Shown here piece after piece: positions 14,996 to 22,258 of a DNA stretch of 45,014 bases. The notes beneath the pieces were generated by a model. That model saw only the letters and a program-made list of their open reading frames with translations. It made no database searches and was not told the origin of the DNA. Source of the DNA: a virus; the IMG/VR virus record IMGVR_UViG_3300010399_000014, positions 1 to 45,014 of that record; one strand, written 5' to 3'. The first letter of the stretch is position 1. Every line of letters begins with the position of its first letter. The translations under genes and the position numbers were made by a program.

Positions 14996-15021
14996 CACTG
15001 CGCGCCCTTACAATTTACACT
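14992..15021 (+). promoter_or_regulatory. Sigma70-type promoter overlapping a stop codon, with tandem TTTACAYTTAGG sites
   Basis: A perfect -35 TTGACA (14992-14997) contains the TGA stop of the preceding gene; TACACT follows after 18 nt. The 12-mers at 15014-15025 and 15030-15041 are near-identical direct repeats (TTTACAC/TTTAGG type, 16 nt apart). The first covers the -10 box and the second the ribosome site TTAGGAG. They could be operators for the DNA-binding protein encoded just downstream. Confidence 0.6.
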
Positions 15022-15051
15022 TAGGGCAGTTTACATTTAGGAGTTATACAT

Positions 15052-15330
15052 ATGAACGCCCCCGTCGATTACATGACGCTGCCGCTGGAGAAATTCACCA
15101 TCCGCGATCTGACGGATGCCATTGGCATCGCCGAGTCGGCGCGCGTTCTGGATACCAGCACGCGCGCGATCTACACGCAGCGCAACACGCGCCGCATCAG
15201 CGTCGACCGTATGCAAAAACTGGTCGCGCACCTGCGCACGAACGAGCGGCACTACCGCGAGCGCCTGGCCATCAAACGTGACATGCAGGCGCGGGCCGCC
15301 GCGACGGTTCAAGTGCTCGCACAAGCCTGA
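15052..15330 (+). CDS. Small putative DNA-binding regulator
   Basis: 92 residues, basic. Residues 16-55 (FTIRDLTDAIGIAESARVL, then STRAIYTQRNTRRISVDRMQKLV) look like a helix-turn-helix of the kind that reads a site through a TRAIYTQ-type recognition helix. The gene has its own promoter with tandem repeats that overlap the -10 and ribosome site, an arrangement typical of autoregulation. No closer family can be named. It is the best candidate in the genome for a transcription factor acting on shared promoter motifs. Ribosome site AGGAG. Confidence 0.55.
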   Translation: MNAPVDYMTLPLEKFTIRDLTDAIGIAESARVLDTSTRAIYTQRNTRRISVDRMQKLVAHLRTNERHYRERLAIKRDMQARAAATVQVLAQA

Positions 15331-15359
15331 CGATTTCACAACCTGACAGAGGAACAGAC

Positions 15360-15971
15360 ATGAAGTTGATTTTCGACAACACGACCGAATTGGTCGAATT
15401 TCTGGATGTCATGGCAAATCGCGCCGTGCGTCATTATCTGGACACGTGCTTTGGGGGCGACCTGCACACACCGACGCCCGAAGCGCAACCCGAAGACACG
15501 GCCGGCCCGGCGCCAAAAGGTATGGAAGGGGCTGATGAAGAACCCATACCATACGCGGCCGCCAGCGAGCAAGCACCGCGGCGCAAACGTCGTACGAAAG
15601 CCGAAATGGCCACCGTTGCGCAAGCTGAGTTGACGGCTGATGTGCAAAGTGCTCAACCTGAGGCGCAAGCCGCTGCCGTAGCTGACGTAACGGTCACCGC
15701 GCACGGCGCGACGCTGGACGGAACGATGATCACCGATATCCAGATCGTGCGACGCGCTCAAGAACTGGGTGAAGTCGACCCGGCCAAGCACCTGAATGAC
15801 GCGCGCGCGTTCATCGCCGCGCACGGTCTGACGGCCTATCTGCAGACGCAGCAAATGGCCAAAGTGAGCGAGAATGCCGTGACGTACACGCCAGAGGAAC
15901 GCGCGCGCCACACGGCCGCCATGCAACTCTTCGAGTTCATGAAGACCGGCGAAGGCACTGCGGCAGCGTAA
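15360..15971 (+). CDS. Hypothetical protein with a basic RRKRR patch
   Basis: 203 residues, not recognised. The N-terminal 45 residues are helical (NTTELVEFLDVMANRAV), then comes a Pro/Glu-rich linker, a strongly basic patch PRRKRRTKAEM (about residues 75-85) of the kind found in AT-hook-like or phage scaffold proteins, and a helical C-terminal domain. A good GAGGAA ribosome site precedes the ATG. It is the last gene of the copy A rightward arm, ending just before a strong terminator. Nucleic-acid binding is plausible but unproven. Confidence 0.6.
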   Translation: MKLIFDNTTELVEFLDVMANRAVRHYLDTCFGGDLHTPTPEAQPEDTAGPAPKGMEGADEEPIPYAAASEQAPRRKRRTKAEMATVAQAELTADVQSAQPEAQAAAVADVTVTAHGATLDGTMITDIQIVRRAQELGEVDPAKHLNDARAFIAAHGLTAYLQTQQMAKVSENAVTYTPEERARHTAAMQLFEFMKTGEGTAAA

Positions 15972-15973
15972 AT

Positions 15974-16005
15974 AAAAAAGCCCGGCTAGCCCGGGCTTTT
16001 TTTTT
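15974..16005. terminator. Bidirectional rho-independent terminator
   Basis: Stem AGCCCGG / CCGGGCT with a 5-nt loop (15979-15997), flanked by a run of A on the left and nine T on the right, so it works on both strands. It separates the convergent early rightward arm (ending 15971) and late leftward arm (ending 16004); the T-run overlaps the stop codon of the NUDIX gene. Confidence 0.9.
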
Positions 16006-16570
16006 ACGTCATGTGCGACATGCAGTCGGCTGCGAGCTTGTCGAGCGTGTCGAACGCCAACTTGATCGGGTCGGCGTCCTCGGCGCGCGCTTTGCGCTGC
16101 ACGCTGTAGGCAATCGCTGCGGCTTGCGCCGGCGGCTTGCCGACTCCGATCTCTTTACCGATATTCTCGGATCGGGCTTTGTCCGATTTCCCTTCGATGA
16201 GCGGCATGGTGCGCATTCCTTCAGCAATGGATGGATGCAATTTGTTGGGCAGCTTCGCGTCTGGTGCGAAGCGCGCCCACTTGTAGGCAGTATGCTCGTC
16301 GTTTAGCCGCGGCGTCCATTGCGAATCGGCTACGGCACCGTAACAAGTGAAACCGTCTTTGGTCGTCCAGAGTGGCGTAAGCGGCCCGTCGTAGGACAAG
16401 CCGCATTCTTCGCTGAATTCGCGCCGGGCCGCGTCCTGCGCCGTCTCGCCCGGTTCGATGCCGCCGCCAGGAAAACCCCAGGCACGTGGGGCGTCCTGGG
16501 CGTGCGCGCTGCGCTTGAGCAGCAGGACGTGGCCGTCGTGCACAAAGAGTATGCCGGCGGCGCGGGCCAT
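16004..16570 (-). CDS. NUDIX hydrolase with C-terminal extension
   Basis: 188 residues. NUDIX enzymes hydrolyse nucleoside diphosphates linked to another group. The Nudix box is intact: G-x5-E-x7-REFSEECG, with GIEPGETAQDAARREF at about residues 36-51. After about residue 125 there is an extension (GKSDKARSENIGKEIGVGK, PPAQAAAIAYSV) that resembles a short domain seen in phage structural or protease proteins. The start at 16570 overlaps the stop of the tail tube gene by one base, so it is coupled to a late gene. Likely substrates such as ADP-ribose, NAD or dinucleotides are inference only. Confidence 0.85.
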   Translation of the reverse strand: MARAAGILFVHDGHVLLLKRSAHAQDAPRAWGFPGGGIEPGETAQDAARREFSEECGLSYDGPLTPLWTTKDGFTCYGAVADSQWTPRLNDEHTAYKWARFAPDAKLPNKLHPSIAEGMRTMPLIEGKSDKARSENIGKEIGVGKPPAQAAAIAYSVQRKARAEDADPIKLAFDTLDKLAADCMSHMT

Positions 16571-17001
16571 CAGTTGGGCGCCGGCGAGATCCGACCGAAC
16601 ACGAGCTGCACGACGGCGGGTTGCAGAATTTTCTTGCCGTCGGGCGCCTTGTAAGTGCGCATGTAGCCGCTCGAGAGCGTGTAGCGTCGGCCAAGCGCGG
16701 GCACTTGCACCGTCCAGTCCTGCTGCAATTTCGTGCGGTTGGCCACTTCGTAGTTCCAGATGTTCTCGAAGAGAATCAGCGACGGGCTGTCGGCCTGGAC
16801 GGTGACCGTGAACGGGATTTCGTTGAACACGAAGCCTGCCGAGAGTTTGCCGTCGATGCCCATGGAATACTCGCCGTTCTCGACTTCGGCAAATCCGTAG
16901 GCGTCGTCGGCGGCGAAACCCTGGATGCGCTGCGCGCTCGGGTAAAGCGCTTCGACAGTCGCCGTGATGACGGCGTTGGCAGTGGTAAGCGTACCGGCCA
17001 T
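16570..17001 (-). CDS. Tail tube protein (DUF3277-like)
   Basis: 143 residues. It lies directly downstream of the tail sheath gene, the usual order for sheath and tube in myophages, and has a strong ribosome site (AAGGAGA). The sequence is beta-rich with the style of DUF3277 tube proteins: an N-terminal LTTANAVITATVE segment, then GKLSAGFVFNEIPFTVTVQADSPS. It should polymerise into the inner tube through which DNA passes. Coupled to the NUDIX gene downstream. Confidence 0.8.
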   Translation of the reverse strand: MAGTLTTANAVITATVEALYPSAQRIQGFAADDAYGFAEVENGEYSMGIDGKLSAGFVFNEIPFTVTVQADSPSLILFENIWNYEVANRTKLQQDWTVQVPALGRRYTLSSGYMRTYKAPDGKKILQPAVVQLVFGRISPAPN

Positions 17002-17013
17002 AGTGGTTTCTCC

Positions 17014-18501
17014 TTAGATGACGGCGCGCGAGTTGACGGTAAGTTGCTGGATGCTGCCGCCGTCCGTCCACCACAGCTGCGCGCTGGGGGTCGTGCGGTT
17101 CTGGCGCGCCTGGGCGACATTGGCCGGGTCGCCGATGAGGTAGTAGAAACCCTGGGTTTGCAGCGTGCTGGCGATGTCCTTGCCGGCCTGGTTGTTGACT
17201 TGAGCAATCTGCGAGGCCGAGAGAGTGACGCCCGTGCGGATGATGCCGGAAGTGAGCGCAGCTTGCAGCACCGTCAGCGCAGCGGCATACAGCAACTCGT
17301 AGCCGTCGGCGTTGTACGGGATCGAGTTGTAGGCCAGCATGGCCTCGAAACTCGCACGCTGCAGTTCGCTGTTCAGGTAGATCTGGTCGAGGTACGTATC
17401 CGACCACAAGTATTGGCCCGACACCGCGCCGTTGTACATGATGGCGTAGGTGTTTGCCTTGTTGGCGTAGGCACCGTAATACGTGTAGTGATTCGAGATC
17501 AGCGCATTGGCCGTGGCCAGATCGGTCACCTTGGGCACGAGGGCGGCGGCCGACTGACGGAACGCCAGGTCAGTGCGGCCGTTCACCACGTTGTAGTTGA
17601 TCGAGGCGGCATAACCCATCACGAGGCCAGCGTCGTCGATGCCACCGTACAGCGGCAGCGTGCCTTGCTGGGGTATAGCAAACACGACGGCGCCGAACGA
17701 TGCGGAGTTGTTGGCGACGATGCTGGCCGCTTCCATGTCGTACGCGACGTACAGGAAGTCCGAGTTCTGGCCGCTGTTCCAGGTCGCGAACGCTTCACGG
17801 TCGGCGATGACGGCAGCCCAGGCAGTCGTGAAACAGCCCCAGTTGATGGTGCTGGCGGTCAGGCGCGTCATGGCCGTGGCCGGCGTATCGGCGGCGACAC
17901 CGTTTTGCATGACGGCGCCCGAGGCAGCGGCAAGCAGCACGTCGGGGGCGAGCGTGCCGGTTACCGCCGAGACAGTCGCCGTGGTACCCGTGGCCGTGGT
18001 CTCCAGGAGGAACCGCCCGCGCGTGGCGTCGTACGTGATGGCGAAGTCCGGACTCGTGAAGCCGGCCGTCATCAGCGTGGCCGCATCGGCGAAATCCGTC
18101 GCGGTCGACAGATTGATCGTGCTGGACGTGAACGTCGCGCTGGTCGTGACGATGAGCGTGCCGCTGTACGTCTTGAGTTGCGCCAGGGTGATATTGCCCA
18201 GCTGCGCGCCGAACACCGTCGCGGGCAGCGCGTTCAGCGCGTAGGCGCCGAAGATCAGCACGTACGGCAGCTGGCCGCCGTTGATGATGCCCGGAAAATA
18301 GTTGTTGGCCGCCGTGGTTTCCGGTGCCGTCGGCCCGAACCAGTTGGAAACGTCGCCCGCGGTGTAGAAATAGAGCGGTGCGCCGGCGGGAACGGACGTG
18401 TCTTGCGTCATCACTACGCCGGAAAGCGCGCCCGCTGCGCCCCCGCCGCCGATGACACCCTTCACGATCGAGGTAATCTGACTGATGGGGATTGTGGACA
18501 T
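17014..18501 (-). CDS. Contractile tail sheath protein (DUF3383)
   Basis: 495 residues from ATG 18501 (AAGGAA ribosome site); an earlier in-frame start at 18534 is less likely. DUF3383 proteins are sheath subunits of myophages. Seen here: the N-terminal SQITSIVKGVIGGGG segment, a beta-rich middle insertion domain, and a conserved C-terminal region (TLQTQGFYYLIGDPANVAQ, WWTDGGSIQQLTVNS) that forms the inner sheath strands. It defines the virion as contractile-tailed. A predicted minus-strand promoter lies just upstream, which fits high expression. Confidence 0.9.
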   Translation of the reverse strand: MSTIPISQITSIVKGVIGGGGAAGALSGVVMTQDTSVPAGAPLYFYTAGDVSNWFGPTAPETTAANNYFPGIINGGQLPYVLIFGAYALNALPATVFGAQLGNITLAQLKTYSGTLIVTTSATFTSSTINLSTATDFADAATLMTAGFTSPDFAITYDATRGRFLLETTATGTTATVSAVTGTLAPDVLLAAASGAVMQNGVAADTPATAMTRLTASTINWGCFTTAWAAVIADREAFATWNSGQNSDFLYVAYDMEAASIVANNSASFGAVVFAIPQQGTLPLYGGIDDAGLVMGYAASINYNVVNGRTDLAFRQSAAALVPKVTDLATANALISNHYTYYGAYANKANTYAIMYNGAVSGQYLWSDTYLDQIYLNSELQRASFEAMLAYNSIPYNADGYELLYAAALTVLQAALTSGIIRTGVTLSASQIAQVNNQAGKDIASTLQTQGFYYLIGDPANVAQARQNRTTPSAQLWWTDGGSIQQLTVNSRAVI

Positions 18502-18563
18502 ACCCGATTCCTTTCCGGTAGGCGCGCTATGCACGCAAGTTTATGCCTATGACGGCCTGCCCA

Positions 18564-18593
18564 ATCATAGCATCTACCTAACCGGGCGCGCAA
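18564..18593 (-). promoter_or_regulatory. Candidate late promoter for the tail sheath gene
   Basis: On the minus strand TTGCGC and TATGAT are 18 nt apart, starting directly after the stop codon of the preceding (neck) gene. The TTGCG-type -35 recurs at 21152-21157 and 31889-31894. The 90-bp gap otherwise contains nothing recognisable. Confidence 0.4.
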
Positions 18594-19139
18594 TCAAACC
18601 GGCAGATCGTCCGCCGGCGGATGGATCGTGATGACGCCCGCGCCACTGAAGAAGTCTTGCGGCAACGACACGGTCTGGTCGAACTGGACGTACAACTTGG
18701 TCATGAAGCGTTGCTCGTACTGGTCTTCGCTGTTGACGATGTTCAACTGCTGCACTTCGTCGGCGTAGAGCGGCGTGAACGGCAGCGCGTTCAGCGTAGC
18801 GTAATCAGCCACCCAGGGCGATTTCCAGGCAGCGGACAGCATGTCGGCCCATACCGGGCCGTTCGCGCCGAAGCAGTCGACCTGGTAGTAATACGTGCGG
18901 TGCTGCCCGATGATCTGCAAGCCATTGACCGAGTCGTAGTCCCTGCGCCCTTGATCCTGACCTACGCGAATGCCGGGCGAGATGACGATGTACGACACGC
19001 CGGCTGGCGTGGCCGTCATGTTCTGAAAGCCCTTGAAAATGGGCGGCAGCACCGCCGGTGCAGGCGCGAAGAACTGCGTGACAGTCTGCCACACCGCGTC
19101 GAATACCTGATCTTCGGGGATGCCTAGCGCGGCGGTCAT
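18594..19139 (-). CDS. Neck / tail terminator protein (phage_neck_terminator-like)
   Basis: 181 residues. The layout matches the neck or tail-terminator proteins found upstream of DUF3383 sheaths: an N-terminal helix (EDQVFDAVWQTVTQF), a proline-rich link, and a beta domain (SYIVISPGIRVGQDQGRRDYDS, IIGQHRTYYYQVDCFG). It is thought to cap the tail tube and join it to the head. ATGA overlap with the gene upstream. Assignment rests on family resemblance and order. Confidence 0.65.
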   Translation of the reverse strand: MTAALGIPEDQVFDAVWQTVTQFFAPAPAVLPPIFKGFQNMTATPAGVSYIVISPGIRVGQDQGRRDYDSVNGLQIIGQHRTYYYQVDCFGANGPVWADMLSAAWKSPWVADYATLNALPFTPLYADEVQQLNIVNSEDQYEQRFMTKLYVQFDQTVSLPQDFFSGAGVITIHPPADDLPV

Positions 19140-19573
19140 GGGTTTGCCCCGTTTTGGATCTGCGCGAGCAGCTGCGCGATGTTTGCTGCGTTCAATTGGC
19201 GAGTGACCTCAAAGCAGCACCAATCGGTCCACCATTCCAGCACTTGGCTGATGTAGTACCAGGACGGCGACGTGTCCGAGTTGCGCGTGAACGTCACCAC
19301 GTCGCCGCCGTCGCCCGTCGGGCGCTCGATGTCGGAGAAATTTCCGAATGCGTAAATGGTCAGGAAACTGTTAGACCATTGCAGATTGACCTCGTGCCGA
19401 ATCGGGTTGTGCTTCTGCGCCTGCACCTGCAGATACGCGGGCACTGCGGTAAACGTCGGCGTGAGAATCCCACGCACGTTCGTATTGCCCGTGGAAATAT
19501 AAACGGTGCCCGAGATGTCCTCGTTGACCGTCTGGATGGCGCCGCGCACCGTGCCGTGCATGTTGAACGTCAT
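19136..19573 (-). CDS. Head-tail connector / virion protein
   Basis: 145 residues, beta-rich, with no enzyme motifs. A VTFTRNSDTSPSWYYISQ segment and an EWWTDWCCFEVTRQL block with two adjacent Cys are its most distinctive parts. Four-base overlaps with the genes on both sides place it in the connector module between DUF4054/HK97 gp10-like proteins and the tail terminator. The exact role (stopper, tail completion) cannot be read from the sequence. Confidence 0.55.
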   Translation of the reverse strand: MTFNMHGTVRGAIQTVNEDISGTVYISTGNTNVRGILTPTFTAVPAYLQVQAQKHNPIRHEVNLQWSNSFLTIYAFGNFSDIERPTGDGGDVVTFTRNSDTSPSWYYISQVLEWWTDWCCFEVTRQLNAANIAQLLAQIQNGANP

Positions 19574-20046
19574 GACTTGGCCACTTGAGTCTGGAAGTCG
19601 ATCGAGTTAAGCAGGTGCGAAGTCAAGACAAGCCCATGATTGAAACCCTTGAACGCGGCCCAGGCTTTCGCATTGTCCGCAGGCCAGTCGCGGATCTCTT
19701 GCTGGATGTCTTCGCGCATGATCTGCCCGACCGTATTGGCCGCCGTCAGCAACGGCACGCCGGCCGCGGCCAGCTTCGTAAATGCGCGCGCCCAGTCGCG
19801 GCCGTTCTTGCTCACGGCTTGGCCGATAAACGGCCGCGGATGATTCTGGCCGAAGCCGTAGTGCAGCGCGCGTGCGATAACCGCCACCGGCATGCCGGCG
19901 CGCCGGTCGGACACTTGTTCACCGGTGCGCGCGTCGGTGAGCATGTCGGCCGGGTATGTCGCGCCCGCAAGGACGCCCGCCTTGACTTCCAGGCTTGTAT
20001 AGCGCTTGAATGCGCTGCGCTTGAGCCCGCGGCGCGACACGCTCAT
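19570..20046 (-). CDS. HK97 gp10-like neck / tail completion protein
   Basis: 158 residues from ATG 20046, which overlaps the DUF4054 stop; an upstream in-frame start is not supported. The segment EVKAGVLAGATYPADM, followed by ALHYGFGQNHPRPFIGQAVS, is the pattern of HK97 gp10-like proteins (VGVLxGATY ... PRPF), which join head and tail. A basic N-terminus precedes it. ATGA coupling on both sides. Confidence 0.7.
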   Translation of the reverse strand: MSVSRRGLKRSAFKRYTSLEVKAGVLAGATYPADMLTDARTGEQVSDRRAGMPVAVIARALHYGFGQNHPRPFIGQAVSKNGRDWARAFTKLAAAGVPLLTAANTVGQIMREDIQQEIRDWPADNAKAWAAFKGFNHGLVLTSHLLNSIDFQTQVAKS

Positions 20047-20525
20047 ACGCCGCCCGGGATGCTGACCGGCGGTATGCCGAAGGCCTTGGAGTAACCCACG
20101 CCGGAGCCGCCGATAGGCGAGTAAATGAACGAACGGAACTGCGCCGTGGCGGCCCAATACTGCGCGCCGTATTTCGTCTGGTTCCAGTACGCTTGGCTGG
20201 CCGTGGCCGTCGAACCCACGTTGTATTCAAACGCCGTGGTGACGGTGCCCTGCGTGGCCGAGCTGATACGCCCAGGGGGCGTGTTGTCGGTCGTGCCATC
20301 CGGGCGCACCGTCGGGTTCGTACCCATGAGCAACAGCAAGTGCGCCACGATGAGATAGAACAGCTCGGTGCGGTAGTTCACATCCATCACGGGCGAGTTG
20401 TCCGTGTTGTCCAGCATCGTGTATTGGGCGATGTTGAACTGTGACTGCAGGCGTGCACTTGGAACGCTTGCGAACTCGGGATAGGCCGCCGCGAAGGCTA
20501 CAGGGTCGAACGTGACTACAGCCAT
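20043..20525 (-). CDS. DUF4054 head-tail connector protein
   Basis: 160 residues. DUF4054 connector features are visible: FDPVAFAAAYPEFASVPSARL at the N-terminus, a long helix (YRTELFYLIVAHLLLLMG), and a C-terminal glycine-rich part with GAQYWAATAQFRSF. These proteins sit at the portal ring as adaptor. The order capsid, small protein, DUF4054, gp10-like, connector, terminator, sheath is typical of small myophages. Ribosome site AAAGG about 9 nt upstream. Confidence 0.8.
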   Translation of the reverse strand: MAVVTFDPVAFAAAYPEFASVPSARLQSQFNIAQYTMLDNTDNSPVMDVNYRTELFYLIVAHLLLLMGTNPTVRPDGTTDNTPPGRISSATQGTVTTAFEYNVGSTATASQAYWNQTKYGAQYWAATAQFRSFIYSPIGGSGVGYSKAFGIPPVSIPGGV

Positions 20526-20549
20526 AGTGGTCGGCCTTTCAGGATGCGT

Positions 20550-20966
20550 TTAGGCGCCTTCGCCCGGGTCGCGCGACCCTTCGACTTGAATGGCCACGCC
20601 GGTGCGCACGCGCTCGCTCGGGTTGTTGGGGTCGATGGGATTGTAGCCCACATCGAGGTCTTTGCGCTCGGCGGCTTTGGCCTGCGCGCTCTTGTCGTCA
20701 CCCGAGACAAATACCGATTCGTTGTGCAGCCAACGCGCGTTCGGCTTGTCTTTGAAGTGCGCGACGATGGCGTCCCAGGTCGAAGTCTTGACCGACGTCA
20801 TACCATGACCGGCCACCGCATACGCGGAAGTCGAACCGTGCAGAAACTGCTCGAGAACGACCGAACCCGCCTCGTTCAACACGCGAATGTTCAAGCCTTG
20901 CGGGATGCGGCAGGCGATCTTGACGTATTCAGCCGAGCGCTTGACGGATTGCGATTTGGTTGCCAT
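20550..20966 (-). CDS. Hypothetical virion-region protein
   Basis: 138 residues from ATG 20966 (GGAGA ribosome site); the in-frame ATG at 20993 lies in the structured leader and is unlikely. A compact N-terminal domain (KIACRIPQGLNIRVLNEAGS) is followed by a polar, charged C-terminal part ending VAIQVEGSRDPGEGA. The protein is probably a minor head or decoration component, judged by position alone. Its message appears to begin at its own promoter (21130-21157) and carries a long hairpin leader, unlike its neighbours. Confidence 0.6.
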   Translation of the reverse strand: MATKSQSVKRSAEYVKIACRIPQGLNIRVLNEAGSVVLEQFLHGSTSAYAVAGHGMTSVKTSTWDAIVAHFKDKPNARWLHNESVFVSGDDKSAQAKAAERKDLDVGYNPIDPNNPSERVRTGVAIQVEGSRDPGEGA

Positions 20967-20988
20967 GGGTGTTTCTCCGAAATTTAAG

Positions 20989-21100
20989 GCCATCAGATCA
21001 GACTGCGAAACGTTCGCATAAGGCAGCGGTTAGTAGAAACACTCTCCGGGAGCATCTGGCGGTGCCAACCCGCCATCGCTTCGCAGTCTGATCGGATGGC
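20989..21100 (-). ncRNA. 112-nt structured leader or small RNA behind the capsid gene
   Basis: Two 24-nt arms (20989-21012 and 21077-21100) pair with only two mismatches and enclose a 64-nt segment with its own small stems, for example GGCGG / CCGCC. The element begins about 20 nt after the predicted start of a promoter (21130-21157) and ends close to the ribosome site of the gene at 20966. It is not a tRNA and has no T-run. A structured 5' leader, a processed stable RNA or a recombination site would fit. No known RNA family is recognised. Confidence 0.5.
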
Positions 21101-21129
21101 CCTGCGCAAGGCTGCGCAAGTCAGGTAAG

Positions 21130-21157
21130 AATATAGCACAAACTGCATTACACGCAA
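21130..21157 (-). promoter_or_regulatory. Predicted promoter downstream of the capsid terminator
   Basis: Minus-strand TTGCGT and TATATT are 16 nt apart, with transcription expected from about 21123. A GTGTAA motif lies between the two boxes (plus-strand TTACAC at 21148). It follows the capsid terminator directly and leads into the structured element, so it restarts transcription for the connector and tail genes. Confidence 0.5.
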
Positions 21158-21161
21158 AGAA

Positions 21162-21186
21162 CAAAGCCCGCACGAAGCGGGCTTTG
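21162..21186 (-). terminator. Terminator of the capsid transcript
   Basis: Perfect 10-bp stem CAAAGCCCGC / GCGGGCTTTG with a 5-nt loop, followed on the minus strand by a T-rich TTCTTT stretch. It lies 33 bp after the capsid stop. It may be partial, since a promoter follows at once. Confidence 0.7.
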
Positions 21187-21218
21187 CGTAGCTTGCAGGC
21201 TGTATGGCGCTTGGCGGG

Positions 21219-22229
21219 TTAGACGCCGAGGGTTTGGGACATGGCGAACGGACGGTACACCACGGCGCCCCACGTACCTGCCGATTTCTTCTGACGGAAG
21301 TACGAAGAGTACCGCTCGACGGCGTGCGCGCGCATTTTTTCGGTGAACGCACATTCGGCCACGGGCGTGCCTTCAACTTCACGCGCCCAGAGCTGCACGA
21401 GTCGCCCGGACGCGGTGTCGTATTCCGGCACTTCGACGATTTCCAGGTTCTTCCAGACTTCCTTGAGCAGCTTCATCGCCGACAAACCGTACTGGTTCGT
21501 GCGGTTCAGGTCGGCGGCGGCCGACGGAGGCATGCCCAGCGCCAGGTCGTCATCGTTGCGGATGACGCCCTGCGAGGTCTGAACGACGGCCTTCCACAGA
21601 TCGGTATTGATCGCGTTGAAGATTTCGTCGGGAGTCGCGGTCGCCCAGTTGGCCGAAGCGGTCGAAGCGGCCGGCAAGCGCGGGTCGTTCGTCAAGCCGT
21701 AGTTCTGCAGGCCAGCGATGCCGTACAGGTACGAGGCGTTCAGGAACTTGGCGATACCCAGGGCGGAAGCGTAATTCAGCTGGCTGGCCAGGTCGACACG
21801 GCCGGCGCCGGCCATTTCAAGTTCGCGTTCACCCCAGCGCGTCCAGGTCTGGAAGAAATACGATTGGCGTTGCGGGTAGTTCACGTTCGTGCCGGACGAA
21901 CCTTCGGCCGAATAGTCGCCGTAGGTGGCGACTTTCACCGTCGGCTCGGCCTGGATGAACGCGGCTACCAGCGTGGTCCAATCGCCTTTCTTGGTCTCGC
22001 CCACCAGCGTAGCAGCCGCCATGGGGGCGACGATGGTCTCGATGACCTTCGGGTCGACGTAGGTCGTCAGGAACGACGGGATGGCGCCGTTCGTGCTGCC
22101 GATCTGGGTCGGCGCCAGACTGGCCGCGTCCATGGCGTACTGCGTACGCGGGGTGGACACGTTCTGCACCGTGTTGGGCAGCACGATCCCGGCGCGGGTC
22201 AGCTGGGCGATAAGTTGCGAGTCACGCAT
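21219..22229 (-). CDS. Major capsid protein (DUF2184)
   Basis: 336 residues. DUF2184 proteins are HK97-fold capsid subunits of this phage type. Visible: an N-terminal segment with TNGAIPSFLTTYVDPKVIETI, a middle QTWTRWGERELEMAGAGRVDLAS helix region, and a C-terminal ARAVEGTPVAE-type stretch with RAHAVERYSSYFRQKKSAGTWGAVVYRP. A strong AAGGAGAAA ribosome site precedes the ATG and a terminator follows the stop, as expected for the most abundant virion protein. The cement protein gene lies immediately upstream. Confidence 0.93.
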   Translation of the reverse strand: MRDSQLIAQLTRAGIVLPNTVQNVSTPRTQYAMDAASLAPTQIGSTNGAIPSFLTTYVDPKVIETIVAPMAAATLVGETKKGDWTTLVAAFIQAEPTVKVATYGDYSAEGSSGTNVNYPQRQSYFFQTWTRWGERELEMAGAGRVDLASQLNYASALGIAKFLNASYLYGIAGLQNYGLTNDPRLPAASTASANWATATPDEIFNAINTDLWKAVVQTSQGVIRNDDDLALGMPPSAAADLNRTNQYGLSAMKLLKEVWKNLEIVEVPEYDTASGRLVQLWAREVEGTPVAECAFTEKMRAHAVERYSSYFRQKKSAGTWGAVVYRPFAMSQTLGV

Positions 22230-22258
22230 GTCAGTTTCTCCTTATGTTCAGCTGACGG

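Noticed and set aside
16571-17407. N-terminal extension of the NUDIX frame up to 17407 on the minus strand
   Set aside because: The extension overlaps the tube and sheath genes in another frame and is Arg/His-rich; the ATG at 16570, coupled to the tube stop, starts the real NUDIX sequence.
16621-18552. 643-residue plus-strand frame opposite the sheath and tube genes
   Set aside because: Shadow of GC-rich minus-strand genes; Arg/Gly/His-rich composition, no ribosome site, no family resemblance.
20989-21100. A tRNA or hammerhead-type ribozyme in the structured element
   Set aside because: No T-loop sequence, anticodon arm or acceptor end can be placed, and the conserved ribozyme core motifs are not found in the needed order.
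20989-21100. Miniature transposon with 24-bp inverted ends
   Set aside because: No target-site duplication flanks the arms, no second copy is present, and the element lies precisely between a promoter and a ribosome site.
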